DNA from: Triops longicaudatus
Taxonomy: Eukaryota; Arthropoda; Branchiopoda; Notostraca; Triopsidae
Direction: 5' to 3'
Length of the DNA stretch: 64,000 nucleotides
NCBI GenBank assembly: GCA_022885665.1
Contig: JAGQDJ010000260.1
Coordinates: forward strand, 2,232,001 to 2,296,000
Shown here: positions 12,701-25,246 of the stretch, in pieces
Layout: every line of letters starts with the position of its first letter
Numbering within the stretch: position 1 is the stretch's first letter
Made by a program: the position numbers and the translations under genes
The notes under the pieces: generated by a model
Databases searched by the model: none
What the model was told of the DNA's origin: nothing
What the model saw: the letters and a program-made list of their open reading frames with translations, nothing else

Positions 12701-15700
12701 TTGCGTGCACGAGGTATAGGTCGTACAATCAAAGAACGTAAAGTTTGTCGCCACGAAATCCGGTCCTGTCGTCATTCTCACTGAAAGTTTGGCCGTAAAG
12801 TGATCTAAAAAATGATAATTTTTGAAACTCTTTCCTTTCTGACAAGAAAAAATACAACTTTTACAAAAAATACAATCCAAAACAGCAAAATAAAAAATCT
12901 AGGAATGATATTAACAACTTACAGCATTTCAAAATTAAAAATCAATAATACTTGATCTTTTAAATGTAATAATAAGAAACCATATACATCCAAAAGTAAA
13001 ACTACATAAAAAACATACGAAATTGAGCTATTCATAACTAAACAGAGCAAATTAGGCTGTTTTTTTACGTTGGCCAGGGGGATTGGGCGGGATTAAGTCC
13101 GTTCTGGGCGTGGTGCAGGAGACACCGTTGGCTGTTCGGGTGGCATTGGTGAGCAACGTTTTGCCGAAGGCGGAAAAAGCGCACAAAAATTGCCCAGGAA
13201 GTGTCGGCAGATTATCAATAACCAGCGAAAGCTGCAAAGTACACCCACAAAAAAGTGAAAATGGTTATGAATTTAATTCACTTGAAAAATCGCTGTTCTT
13301 TTGTTACCGTTCTTGCCGTGGTCCGCTGCAACTGATGAGGTGACACGGTCGTAATGGTGGTACAACGTCCACTTTTATACGAAATCCAGTATAACGGATC
13401 CTTGGCAGCATCTTGACAATCACTTCTTAAACTGCACCTGTTATTTTTTAAAAAGAAGAAAGCAAACAGACAGAATGATGTTCAGATTCTTATCCACGAC
13501 ATTTCATTCTCGGAGATTTTCCCATCCTAGTTTTCTTCTCTTCACTTTTAGGAGGAAAAATCGTAAAGACGGGGCAAAGAAGCCGTAATAGTAAACCCTT
13601 TCCCTCTTTTTATAAGTAATATCTACGACATAAGTAGAGTCCGTGAATCATAGACAACTCTGGACAACTTTTAGTGCGCTATAAGCTTGTTAAAAACTTC
13701 TTAAGAAGCCGCGATAACCTTCTGGGAGATGAACAAGCGCAAGCACGCAAGTCGATCTATCACTACGGGGTTATTATTATAAACTTATTTCTTTTATCGA
13801 CAATATACACAAACAAAGAATGCTGCAACACGACCATATTCGTTACACTTATTGTACTTTGACCTATGTGTATATCTTCGACCTTATTGTATGCATTTTG
13901 TTCGTTTCAAGATTCGAGAGACTCATTCGATGAGATACCTGACGTAAAACTTATAAAGAAAGCGTAGCTTGTGCCTTTTATTGATTCCTCTAAAGTGTGC
14001 TCGAGCGCTTAAGCTTCAGTTTGTATAGTCAATTTGGAGCGGTTGAGGGTTTCTACAAACAAGAGCAAAGCATTTGATGAGAGAAAGAAAAAATGTGAAA
14101 TTTTTTATTTGCTTCTACGTTTTAACTTCAATGCTCTGTAATAAATAACTTTTTTTGCTTAAAATAAACTTATGTATGTGAGTCTAATCAGCCGTTTTCA
14201 TCGCAATATATGACAGAGATGCTGTTTGGCGTACCTTGCTGCTTTCCAAATGTGCCACTGTATAATCGAAACTGTACCATATGGCACCGAATTTCATCCG
14301 TGACTAGGGGAAACTCAGTAGCTCTTTGCTTTGAAATTCCGCTCCGAGTCAAATCATCGCTCATGGCTATAGACGTACGCCGGAACAGCGCTACTGAAAT
14401 TTCTCGCGTTATATCATGTCATCTTCTTTCAATGTTCTCGTTTCTCTTAGTGCTGCTAACGCGAAGTTCGCCCGAGACGTCCCTGAATTTAGAACCTTTC
14501 CCCACCACTTCCAACTTACTGCAGCAAAACTCATTCAACCACATTGGTCTTACCACAAACATGAAACAAAAATCCTAAACTATACACAAAAACACCGGTT
14601 CAAAAATTGCTTCCAAACACTCGTCATATTTCGACTCTCGTCATTATTCTTCCGCACGAAGGTAAACCTCCGGGGAAAAAATGAATAAAAAGCACGGGAT
14701 GTTCGCGAATCCTGCAGCAATTTGCACCACTGCTTCTTATGAAAACGCTTTAGTCGAATCTATTTACGAGTCTGGTGCAATATAGCATGCTGGGAGTCCT
14801 TTCAATATTCCAAAGTTTGCATTTCTACCTCTTTTCCCCATGTCTCACACTTTTTGCAGCCAGTTTTTACCCTTTTTTTCTACTTTCGTTTTCTAGTCGA
14901 GTACTGCTAGTAGTGAAAAGCCAGGAGAATTGTACCTGTAAATGTAAAACCATTCGCAATGGCGGTGTGGCAAAACGCGGAGACAAAGCGCTTTTGGTAT
15001 TCTTCCCCCCAAAGAAATAAACAGTTCAAAGTTCTGAATAACCTCCGTTTGGTATAGTCTTCCGTTCTTTTCCCCCACTTCTTTTTTTTTCTGTTCCTTT
15101 TCATGTTTCCCGTCATGCGAGTTAGAGCGATCGTTAGAAGCCGTACGCCAGCGTTGGTCCTTACCAATTTCTGGCTTTTAGCGCGCAAGTCTCGCCAAAG
15201 TTTTCAAATCTGGGAAAGCAACTGGGAGCTAAGTCAAAAGTAAAACGAAATCTTGGCCTGGCACGGGCCAGAGATACGGAGGAGATGAAAACACGGAAAC
15301 AAAACAAGACTTAGGAAGAGAAGCTTTTGGGAGACTGGTGGAGAAATCCCAAGCAGCTTTTCGGTGGAAAAGGAACAGCAACCGTCATAGCAACTTTGAC
15401 CAGAGAAATATATAACTTACTTATTCTCGAGAGAGCACCAACCACAGTAAGGATCCCGCGCTCCCAGACATTCTCCGCAGGTTTTGTACACGGCGCAATC
15501 TTGAACCCGAACTTTGGAGACCTAAAACGAGAGTAATGAGTAGGAGAGATTGTGCACGAGAGGGAGACGAGAGAAAAAAGAGGAGAAATTTTGCTTTTGG
15601 TGCATGTGTGTGAGTTCCTCAAACTTCAAAGGCAAAAGTTGCCTTAAAATTTTCGCTCCCCTTTCTTTTCTTTTGTAATTTTCACTCCGGCTTTGTGTTT

Positions 15701-18700
15701 TGTTTCGGAAAATTCTGTTAATTTCTTTACCTTGCGTTCTGTCATGACATATAAATGCATCCGCTGGGGGTCGAAGTGCAAATCGCTGAGGACGGGACTT
15801 CCTTCTTCCACTGTCATATCTCCATATTCAGATGCAGCTTTCCCACTTTCGGATCGCGCACTTTCTACCGCCACCTGGAATGAAGTTTTCCCTTAATTAG
15901 AAGCACGCTCTTCTTTCTTTCCTTTATAGTCAGAATCTTTCTTATTAAAAGTACACCGAATCGTGGGTTACTCATCCCCGTGACTAGGTTATAATTGCTT
16001 TCACATACCTATACTGTAATTACGACACGAGAAAGCATTTGTCCTTGTATTATCGTTACGCGATATTACTTCGCAATTAAAACAGAAATTTGCTGGCTAA
16101 ACAGCAACACATTCAAAAAGTAATAAATCCGAACACAAATTATAGCTTTCGAGCAAAAAATTGAGTGAAACAGCATATCCCTTAAAAGAACGGGTCATAA
16201 GTCACTGCCTAACACGGGTTGTCAGTCCTATACTCTATTCTTAATAATTTCTCTTAAAAGGACAAGACTCAGTTGCTTAGCAGCAGTCGTATGTATAAGA
16301 AATAACGTAATCTCAATGGACAATAAGCGCCTAATCTGTTGTTTCACGTGTCTAAAATCGATTACTCAGTTGTATTAAAAGTTCAAAATTGACAACAAAA
16401 GAAAAGCTTTTAAAACTTTAGAAAAAAATCGTGGTTTTAAGCCCGAATTCAATTACTCGAGTTTAATCGATTCTGTCACCAATCAGTTTTCCTTTCCTCG
16501 GTCGTACGTAAAACTGAATCTTACCAAACCTAGTGAACTCGTTTACGACTTTAGCTGTCGTTTCTCTCAAAACTGTCAATCGTAAAACATAGCACACTCA
16601 TTTCCTCGAAAATACGCGATAGCGGAACTTCACAAATTAACTTTTAATTATTATGCAAACACCCCTACATCAGCGTCCCCTTCCCTGAAACAGTTTTGTT
16701 TTCCGCTTTCCTTTCAAAATCTGTTCACTGCCAAACCATAATTATTCTCTCTTTATTTTTCACGAAAACAAAACAAACTCTCTCATCCTTCAAAAACACG
16801 CGAAAATTAAAAGAAAAAAATAAACTTAAAAAAACATAACCATAGTATGCCTTAAATTAGTATTTTTTTAAAGAAAAGTATCCTTGCATGTCCTTTAATT
16901 TGCTACTTTTCGAGGCAAATTATGATTGTATCACTAGTAAACACACTCCACTAGAAAATTATTGGCCCGAAGGTTCGTCGTTAAACCTTCTTCAAAACAA
17001 CCCCTCTGGCTATGTTTAACAACTTTCTTTTGCCTTACTTACCTTTTTCAAATGGCCTTTGGAAGTCCCAAGGAAGACGACCGTAAAATCCCCAGTGGAA
17101 GTCGCTGCTACCGCGGTTAAGTGTTCCGGAAACGTAATCACGGGCTGTTCATTCACGGGATCTTCGCCGCCTAACGGCGTGTTTACATCCAAGCCGCAAA
17201 AATCCTCGCTAATGGTTTGCAGTTTCTATATTTTGTTTATTTTAATAATAAAAACACCAATTACTTAAAATGCGCAACTTGGGCGAATTACCAGCAAAAA
17301 TAAACACGTCTAAGCTACAGAGCCGCAGTTTATAACAATTGAGAATACAATACTAGAATATACGCTTCAAACCGTAATTAAGAAAAGCTAAAAAAACAGG
17401 GAAAGTTAATTTCCTATGGCTACTGTCAACGCTTTCGCAGACGGTACTGATATTACGGTACATGACCTGATAGAGCAATCACTTAATTGACCGTTAAGAA
17501 GTTACAAATCCGAAGAGCCGTTACCCAGATACCGAGGTATCGATTTAAGGCATTTTTGGCCTACTGCTTGAGCACTACAATCAGTTAGCAAAGAATTAGT
17601 TAGAATACGCATGACAAAATGTCGCTTACACAGTGGTTCTTCTTGCGTAGCGTTACATAATTTAGGGTTACTTTTGAAAAGCTCTCTTAAAAGCGGTTTG
17701 CTCTTTTGTTTAGACCAATAACACCCAGACTTGGATGTAATCGGATTAGGAATAAGCTTAAAAGGAATAAAAGTTCCTGTTACATTCAATTAAGCTAAGA
17801 ACTAATGTATAAAATTAACTTACGAGTATTGAATTAATAGGTATAAATTAGAATTAGAAGAAGTATTTGATAGACAAATTTAGAACACAGCTTCAAAACT
17901 TGAAAGACAATCTCCGTTAACTACGTGTTTCTACTGCTTTGTAAACGTCTGAAGTTCACTGTATTGCAACATCTGTATTGGGAGTTAACCTTGGAAAAGT
18001 GGCCGGGAAAGTTTCGGGGTGATTTCAAGAAAGCGTTTAATTACTAAACGACAGTAAAGTTCTGATTTAGTGTATATATCACCGTCCATCAAGCTGGGTT
18101 TTTTTCTTTTAATCTTATGAATTTCGGCAGCAGAATACACAAGTTAAAAAATTTCAACTTGGTCATAAAACCATTCCAAATTATTCTAAGGACTAGAATA
18201 ATTTTGTAACTGAAAATTCGCTGTATTTAACATGTCTGGAACTGTAGCGAAAAAATATATCCCCCTCTACAAGAAGTTGCGAAATTTTGTAAAATTTAAG
18301 GATAGCTTTGTTAGAACTTTAAAAATGTTGTTGCACGACAACTTTTATGCAGAACTTTACTGTCCAAAAAATGTAGAAAAATGTCAAAGTTTTTACGAGG
18401 GGATAACGATAAATTACCATATAATTCATCCATACGGACTTGTATACGCTTATAGTGACCTGACGGCGCATCCAGGTGAATGAAACAATACGTATAGCTT
18501 ACAAAATACGAACTAATTTCTACAATCCAATGCTTGTGAAACTTTTCGCGTAATTACCCACACTACTTATCGGAAAGTCATTTTTATCCAACGTGAGTAA
18601 ATTTCAATCCAAAAGAAACATACCCAAGAAAAAAAACATTATTTTACTCACACCTGGGCTATTTTCTCAGACTGAGAAGCAATAACTAATTAAAAAACCC

Positions 18701-19908
18701 AGGTATATAACATCATCTCAATGCATTAAATGAAAGCAAAACTGATTCCAGTTACTTACAGTCTGAATGCAAGGTAAACTGGGCGAAATAAAATCCAATC
18801 CGCGGCTGCCTTCGCCGCTAAAGCACTTCTGTATATTACTCATAAACTTCCTCCGAATAGATTTGAGCGAATACACGCAAAGCGCGGAATTGGCGGTCGG
18901 CTTATTCGAACCTGGACCTGTATCCGACTCGCTTTGGCTAAAGACCGCGAAAAGCACATCATCTTGAGCACGGATTCCCAAATCTGCCGCCAAATCTGAC
19001 CCGGGCTTATCCACATAGGCGGCCTGGACCAGGTTATACCTCGGGCCGCCATTGGGGGCGTTACATTCTAAAGGGACTTCGGTATACGAGTAGTAGTCTT
19101 TGTCATCTTGGCAAACGCGGACAAGTTTGGACACATAGGGCGAAGGGGAGGTTGTTTTCATTTGCCGGGTGAGAAAATAGCTAAAACCCTCGCTGCCAAA
19201 CCCGTAAACGTAATGAATCGGGTAAACTTCGCGGGCCATGGTATGGACGGCCACCTTGGTCCCCGTCGTCACGTCCATTTTGGCCACCTGGAACATTTCG
19301 TTCCGCGCCAAAGAACGGCTGGCTACGGCAGGGACTTCGGACCGGTAAGGGGAGTTCCCGGTATACGTTACGCCCACATAGAGCACGTGGGAAGATGGGT
19401 AATTGGGCGGGCCAGGGGCTATGAAGACCACGGTGGAGGCGGTGGCATTGTTGGCCACTACGGGTTCCCGTACCTCTTGCAACTCCTCCGAGATGTTTTT
19501 CAAGCTGCGCACGCTGCAAATGCCTTGGAAGACGGAGCCGCAGGCGATCAATCGCGTATCCGTGTAATCGATGACCAGCGCTTTGTTCACGTTGTCGGTC
19601 GGCCGCCGAGCGATGGAAGCAGGGCAGTCCGCGGCCGAGCATTCTGGGTTGTCATCCTTGGGGCCGGTGGGCACTGTCACCAACCGCTCCAAGTCGGGCG
19701 ACAATTGGAAGAGTCGGTTCGTGCCACCGACGTAGACCAAAGCACTGTGCTTGTCCACCACTAAATGCTGCAAAGTTTGGTTACTGAGGTCGCTAAAACT
19801 GTGCACTATCACTGCGTCGCAAGGCTGCTGCGTGGCCAAGCACGCGAGCCAACCTAGCACCAAATACCGACTCAACGTGTCTAACCGTGTCCCCGTTCGC
19901 CGCGTCAT
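3757..19908 (-). CDS. PlexA: Plexin (A-like), semaphorin receptor, complete, 18 exons, 1947 aa
   Basis: Exons, 5' to 3' on the minus strand: 19908-18760, 17225-17043, 15874-15731, 15521-15421, 13437-13308, 13231-13069, 12804-12596, 11873-11742, 11631-11430, 11356-11111, 9629-9284, 9061-8773, 8431-7506, 5948-5811, 5614-5186, 4995-4265, 4142-3997, 3936-3757. The phases sum to 5844 nt. Order of domains: signal peptide (residues 1-32), sema domain (exon 1 to 3), three PSI modules (CGECLGARDPYCGWC in exon 4, CTQCVSSSFPCDWC in exon 7, CGLCLALPVKYGCGWC in exon 10), IPT/TIG repeats, and one membrane segment at about 1263-1287. The cytoplasmic split GAP follows, with a Rho-binding insert (LDCDTIAQVKEKALD). 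Catalytic arginines are kept in LLLRRTES (about 1452-1453) and LPLRFWVN (about 1796). Plexin GAP acts on Rap. PlexA rather than PlexB is an inference. Confidence 0.96.
6985..7060 (-). mobile_element. tRNA-like fragment in plexin intron 13, possible SINE head
   Basis: On the minus strand the sequence contains TGGTTAATTGGTAACACG, which resembles a tRNA D-arm/A box, followed by GGACTTCGTCTGGCCCCG and GAGGTAG. The last block resembles the end of the B-box region of the element at 48860-48880 (CCCCTACGAGGTAG). The spacing is shorter than in a full tRNA, so this is at best a degraded copy. Confidence 0.3.
18232..18483 (+). CDS. Candidate small ORF antisense in plexin intron 1, 83 aa, unsupported
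   Basis: An ATG-initiated open frame of 83 codons lies on the strand opposite plexin, inside its first intron. It begins MSGTVAKKYIPLYKKLR and is Lys- and Tyr-rich. I recognise no domain, signal peptide or membrane segment. It is within the length range that AT-rich non-coding DNA gives by chance, so this is probably not a gene. It is listed only because it is the most protein-like frame in that intron. Confidence 0.12.
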   Translation: MSGTVAKKYIPLYKKLRNFVKFKDSFVRTLKMLLHDNFYAELYCPKNVEKCQSFYEGITINYHIIHPYGLVYAYSDLTAHPGE

Positions 19909-22900
19909 GGCTAGCGAAGGTTGGTTTCAAATCTCCCGCTGCTCCACTTCACTTCTCAACGCTCGTTTGTCCAAGAGCGCTGGATAATTGGTTCTTACAC
20001 AACAATGAAAAAGGAGCCCAAGCCCCAGCGCTTGAGGAATGCAAGTCCCAACTTGTGTACACTGAATCACAAACAGGTTTCTTGACCGGTTCTTTTCCCT
20101 TCTAGTCGTCGTCCTTGCTTGCAATCCTGCTCCGACTCAGGGATTTCCTGTCTACATGACGCTGACATTCCGGAGGAAAACGAGCATTGAGGCAATCATC
20201 TGCAGCAAGTCTAAAATGAGACGTGAAAGAGAGAAGAGAAAGAGAACGACACAAAAAAAGGAAAAGACGTAACGATTAGAGACGTTGTAAATGCGTATCA
20301 TTATTCACCGGAAGAACAAACCCAAACCAGAGAATATGTACCAATTCGCAACGCTTGATTGACTCATTTCTAACGGAAGTATGTTTTGCAAGTTTTTACG
20401 AGCTCCATGATAAAATATAAACAATATTCAAACATATGAAATGCACAGACAGAGGATACAAGCCACGCCAAGAAACATCGGATTCCCACAACACTACCCA
20501 AATTCCTGAGTGGAAATGTGGGTCTTGAAAAATTAAGATGCAGATCACGAAATACAGACAAACTGGACGGCAAACGCAAGAAGACGTCTCAAATTGGAAG
20601 AACATTTCAGTGTTGCAGGTTTTACAGGCCTTTTATTTACGAAAAATGTGTTCCTCGAGTTTCTCATGGGAATTAAAACCTCGCTTAAAAAACTTAATTA
20701 ATACAAAACAAAAGAAGCTCTTGTCGTCGCTTTAGTTCTTTTATGAACTACAATTCAAGAATATTAACTTATAAGAATTAGGTATTGTGCATACATGCGA
20801 TTTGAAACATTAAAAAGGCTGCTACCGTTCGCGTCTTTCTATTTGCATTTCAAAAACCGTCAACTACCGCGGCAAATGCATTTTATAACTTAAAGGTGAA
20901 ACTTTTGTTCCGCTTTCCCCCCAGATTCGAAATTAACAAGCAAGCGCCAACGCTGAAGTTTATGCTGAAGTTGTGACGCGCGTATAAGTAGGCGGCCACC
21001 GCGTAAAGCAAACTGTTCTGCCTAGCATTCGCATCTACGCGTTAACACGTGTCTTGAGATCGCATAAATGGAGGATAACTACAATGCAATAAAATCTGAT
21101 ACGAAATGTTCAGATCACATTTGACTTAAGTGTGTTTACTGCAAATTGAAAGCATCCAGAAAATAACGCATTTCACCGCGGTTACTCATGTGAACGTTAC
21201 CAACAAGTGATAAGATAAAAATAAAGGAATGTGCGGATAAAGAAAATGAGGTTTAATTCCCGACAAGATTATTACGTTTTCGCTTCGATTTGAAAATCAG
21301 CTTATTTTACTTAATGTTCTCGTAAATGCTAGCAAACGTCCTTTGTAAATATGCAAAAAGAAACAGAGCTGCCCTTGCGAAACCATCTTAGGAACAGCTG
21401 TAAATCACGTGGAAAGAAAACTCCCGTTTTTCCTTCCATTTTTGTTACCTCTTTAAGATTGCAAGATTCCATGCATCATAAACAAACATATCATGAATTT
21501 TCCAGGAAATTGGACGCAACAAAAAATGAAGAGTTATAAAAAGTCAAAACCATCATACTCATTTGCCTAGACATAATTCATTACGATCGAGTACTTCTTT
21601 GCAGTCTTAAGCACACGTGAACGTTACTATACAGAAACCTTAGATGGAGGTATAAAGCGACCTCCTACCGGGCTAAGCTGACACACACACACACACATAA
21701 ACTCCCCCAACAATGAACCCTCCCTTGATTTGCTCCATCAAAACACTGACCTTTACACTATTACTTCATACACACCTTTTTATCAAACCCACAACTCCTA
21801 CACAAATACGGCACAGTTCCGGGTCCCTTCAGTCTTAATCAGACGGTGTTTCCAACTCCTTCCAGTTCTTTCACAACTTTTTACTGATGTTTACCATCAG
21901 GGAAGGGCAAGCAATACTGACGGGAGGCGTTGATAGCGCTGCTGGACAATTCAAAGGATAATAGCTAGTGACCCGCAAGTTCCCTTCGGACTAGAACTTA
22001 CCATACCCAAACTCGCTATTGTCCCCCAATGTGTGTGATCAAGTTCTACTGTAACCCTGTCCCCCCAAGCTTTGCTTTGTGTTCATTGAAGAGTTTTCAC
22101 CCACAATACCTGTCTGCTATACTTAGCCTTTCTTACCTTAGCTGTTCATTTTACCGTTGCACTCTTTCTACTGAAACTCTAAATATTACCAAAAATAAAC
22201 TAAAAAAAGGTAGAAACCTGAACCTGTTGTTGGTTAGGCGTCACCTAGGTGGGTTCTAACCTACACTTAAGATTGTGTTTCCTCCGACACCGTAAACTCC
22301 ATTAATGTGACACACGGAGCTCGTTAACCAAGGTTAAGAAGAGCAGGCTTAATTTCAGATTACTACGACTAGCTTCCGTTGATTCAAACCTATGGAGTTA
22401 GGTCTGATTTAAATCTGTCTCGCAAACTTAAGTGCGATTTCTAACGAAACATGCTAAGCAAAACGGGTTAAACATTTGGCAGAAGGCTTGCAAATCTAGC
22501 CTAAAATAAAGCCAACTAACAGGAAGAAGGGTAGAATAATGCATTTTTTAAAACCTGGACTTCCTTAGCGCAATCTGGTTCTAAACGACGCAACATGGAC
22601 GGTCAGTTTAATGGTCTTTCGAGAAACTGGACACCTCTTAGGAGGGTTTAGGGGGTAAAAGATGCTCTGAGGTGAAACTTCTCTAAAGGGGCCTAAAGAG
22701 CTTAGTAAAGAGGGAGGTTTCGGCCTACAGCTTACCATATGAGAAAACGCTTAAGTTTTTTTGCCATCCCCTCTTTCTGCTCTTCCTCTTTTTTGAGAAA
22801 TTCAGAAAAGCTTTTCAGACATGAAGTCAAAAATAGGTCGTCTTCCGCCAGAAGTCTTGTTGGAAGAATTCTGGTCAAAAAAGTTTAACAGGAATACAGG

Positions 22901-25246
22901 ATGCAGGAAAACATACATGACAAATCTGGCTCAACAATTCTCTTCCATATTCAACGACTTTTACCTTTTTTTAGATTCCTTAAATTGAGGAGCATGGGAT
23001 CTTGGAATGCTCTACAGCATTTTTTTTTAAAAAAAAAAGGTTTACCTTCGAACTACGTGATTTACATTAATTCCTAAGTTGGTTATGTTGTCGCAGGGGC
23101 TACTCAATTTTTTGCTTATTTACGTAGGAAGTTTTCCGGCATTCATTAGAATACATCAAGAACAATAAGGCAAATTTGGATGCTGGGAGTATTTTCGAGG
23201 GGAATACCTTTTCTAGAAAATCAAATGGTGGAAGGAGGAATTATGTGAGTTGAAATGGAGCTGGTTTGTCAGAAAAGGTTGCCGGAACACAAACACGTTT
23301 TCTTGTCTAAACACGTACAAAAGACAAGCTCAACAATGATCAATACAGAACCAGGAACAGAGACAAGAGATAGACAATCAATTTTTCAAAGTTGCTTACC
23401 TTTGAAGCTTGGATTGTGAGGCTTTGTGTAATCAAGATTTTATAAGAAAAACCACTGGTTTAGCTGCAGAACTGAGTATCAGTTAGAGGCGTAGGCACAC
23501 GGAAATACAGGGCTTTTTAAGATATTTTTCGAAGATGAGAGAGCAAATCCCCCAAGCGACAGAGAACCGAATGGTAATCTAAATGAATGAATGCCTAATG
23601 GCCGAAATCGCCATACGGCACACGTTTTCACTTTTAAAGGAAGAAAATGGTTGAAATAAGGATCACAGACAGGTGAGTTACTCGACACAACACAAAACAC
23701 GATCACACACTTCCAATAGAATGGCAAAATTTTGCTCTACATATGTCACACAATCGCCAATATCAATCGCTCCACGGTCCACGCTCAAGATATATACGCC
23801 ACACAATGCATGGCCAAGTAGTTGAACCACTCCCTGACTCCCCCTTTTACTGTAGAGTCGCTGCAGCAGCAGTTAGAACCCGAGCTATACGCCTCCAGGG
23901 AAGGAGGAGGAGGAACACAGGATTAAACGAGGTCTAAAATCACTCCAACGTCACCTAGCGTTATTCTGAAGAAAGCTTTCATGGAAGAGAAGAAGACATG
24001 CGGTATCGTGTATTCATATCTATTTAAGTTTTTGAAGGAAAATTTTTCAAAGCAGCAAAAAATTTCGAACGACGAAAAACGTTCAAACTCTGTTGCTTAA
24101 AAACAAATAAGGAGTAGTAGCTCTTATTTGTACTATAAGATGAGAGTTACGATTAAAAGCCCACCGAATTTCTTCACAGGTAGAAGGCTCCAATCCTGGG
24201 TAAAAATAGACGAAAAACGGCTTCATTCGCTACAATAAAATATAATCAAAAGAAAGGGAAAATATTAAAGGTTAGTCTGGCGGTAGACGTTATTAATGAC
24301 TTTTGGACCACCATATTCAATTATGCGCGGGCAATACCCGCGAATTAAATTCAAAGAATTATTTAAGATATTTTGATTGTCGGAAATAAGAAGTTTGTGA
24401 TATCTCGTTGTTTTCAGTAGCTGTTAGTTTAGAGATAAAGGAGCGAAATTCTGATAATCAATGTATATTTTGCATGCGAAACGTTCACAACAATGGATAT
24501 GCCCACAAATTTCAATTCGAACGTCGAGAACTTCGTCGTAACGCGGCTGAAGCTTGACATGCGTGATGAAAGAATACCGATGGCCTTTTTTCCATGTATT
24601 CCTTGCTATTCAGATGCGTTATTATGTATAACTGCGCGCTTATCGCTACATTGCACATTTAAAAGCCAGTATCAATGCCTACGAAAAAATCTCTACATTC
24701 CGAGTGCGGAAGCCTTTCGACACCAATAAAAAGGTCTCCGTTTACGATAATTTCGGCTTGTGCTATAAGTTTTTGGGAAACACAGCATGCAAAAATTTCT
24801 GGTCGCTTGTGCGTCTTTCCTAGATTTGGGAAGCATCTCATGCTTCTCGAAGGCATTCATAGCTTCTAGATGAGTGAGCAGTTTTGCGCGGATGTGATTA
24901 ACAGCTTTGTAATACGGTCTAGAATTAAAACAGATATGATTTCTTCCTTTTTTATTCTTCCTATGGGCAAGTGGCTTAGTAGAAACTCAATTTTTATATA
25001 TATAAGAAAGTATTTTCAAACGTTACAAATTGCGTGTAACGAAAGTTCAGACTTTTTCCGAAAAATACTTTTCTGCATCACCACAGCCATCTAGCGTCAA
25101 TAACTTACGATAGTGGAATTTACCACTATTAATGTAAACAAACACTCAATAACAAGATAGGTCACAATCGTGCAGGTAATTTTCTCCTCTGACCAGCTTC
25201 AAGCTAATTAAAGCGGGTGCAGAGCTTGTAAAGCAGTCAGCTAGAA
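19909..25246. other. Gene-poor spacer between divergent plexin and NPRL2 starts
   Basis: This 5.3-kb stretch should carry the plexin promoter and 5' UTR on the minus strand and the NPRL2 promoter on the plus strand. I found no exon with family similarity on either strand. It holds a short (AC)n tract at about 21681-21697 and a poly(T)/poly(A) palindrome near 23022-23039. No tRNA, CRISPR or transposase signature was seen. Untranslated first exons of plexin cannot be excluded. Confidence 0.6.
21681..21697. repeat. (AC)n microsatellite
   Basis: An uninterrupted run of about eight CA units, in the plexin-NPRL2 spacer. Confidence 0.85.

Noticed and set aside
19108..19764. 218-codon open frame on the plus strand opposite plexin exon 1
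   Set aside because: It is the complement of the sema-domain exon, which has a signal peptide, family motifs and a proper splice donor. The frame has no family features and its His/Arg/Gly-rich product is typical of antisense shadows.
21681..21697. (AC)n run considered as a regulatory Z-DNA element
   Set aside because: It is an ordinary short microsatellite with no surrounding structure.
22821..22985. Small ATG frame in the plexin-NPRL2 spacer, about 55 aa
   Set aside because: It has no recognisable motif and is short, in AT-rich DNA, with no nearby exon in phase.
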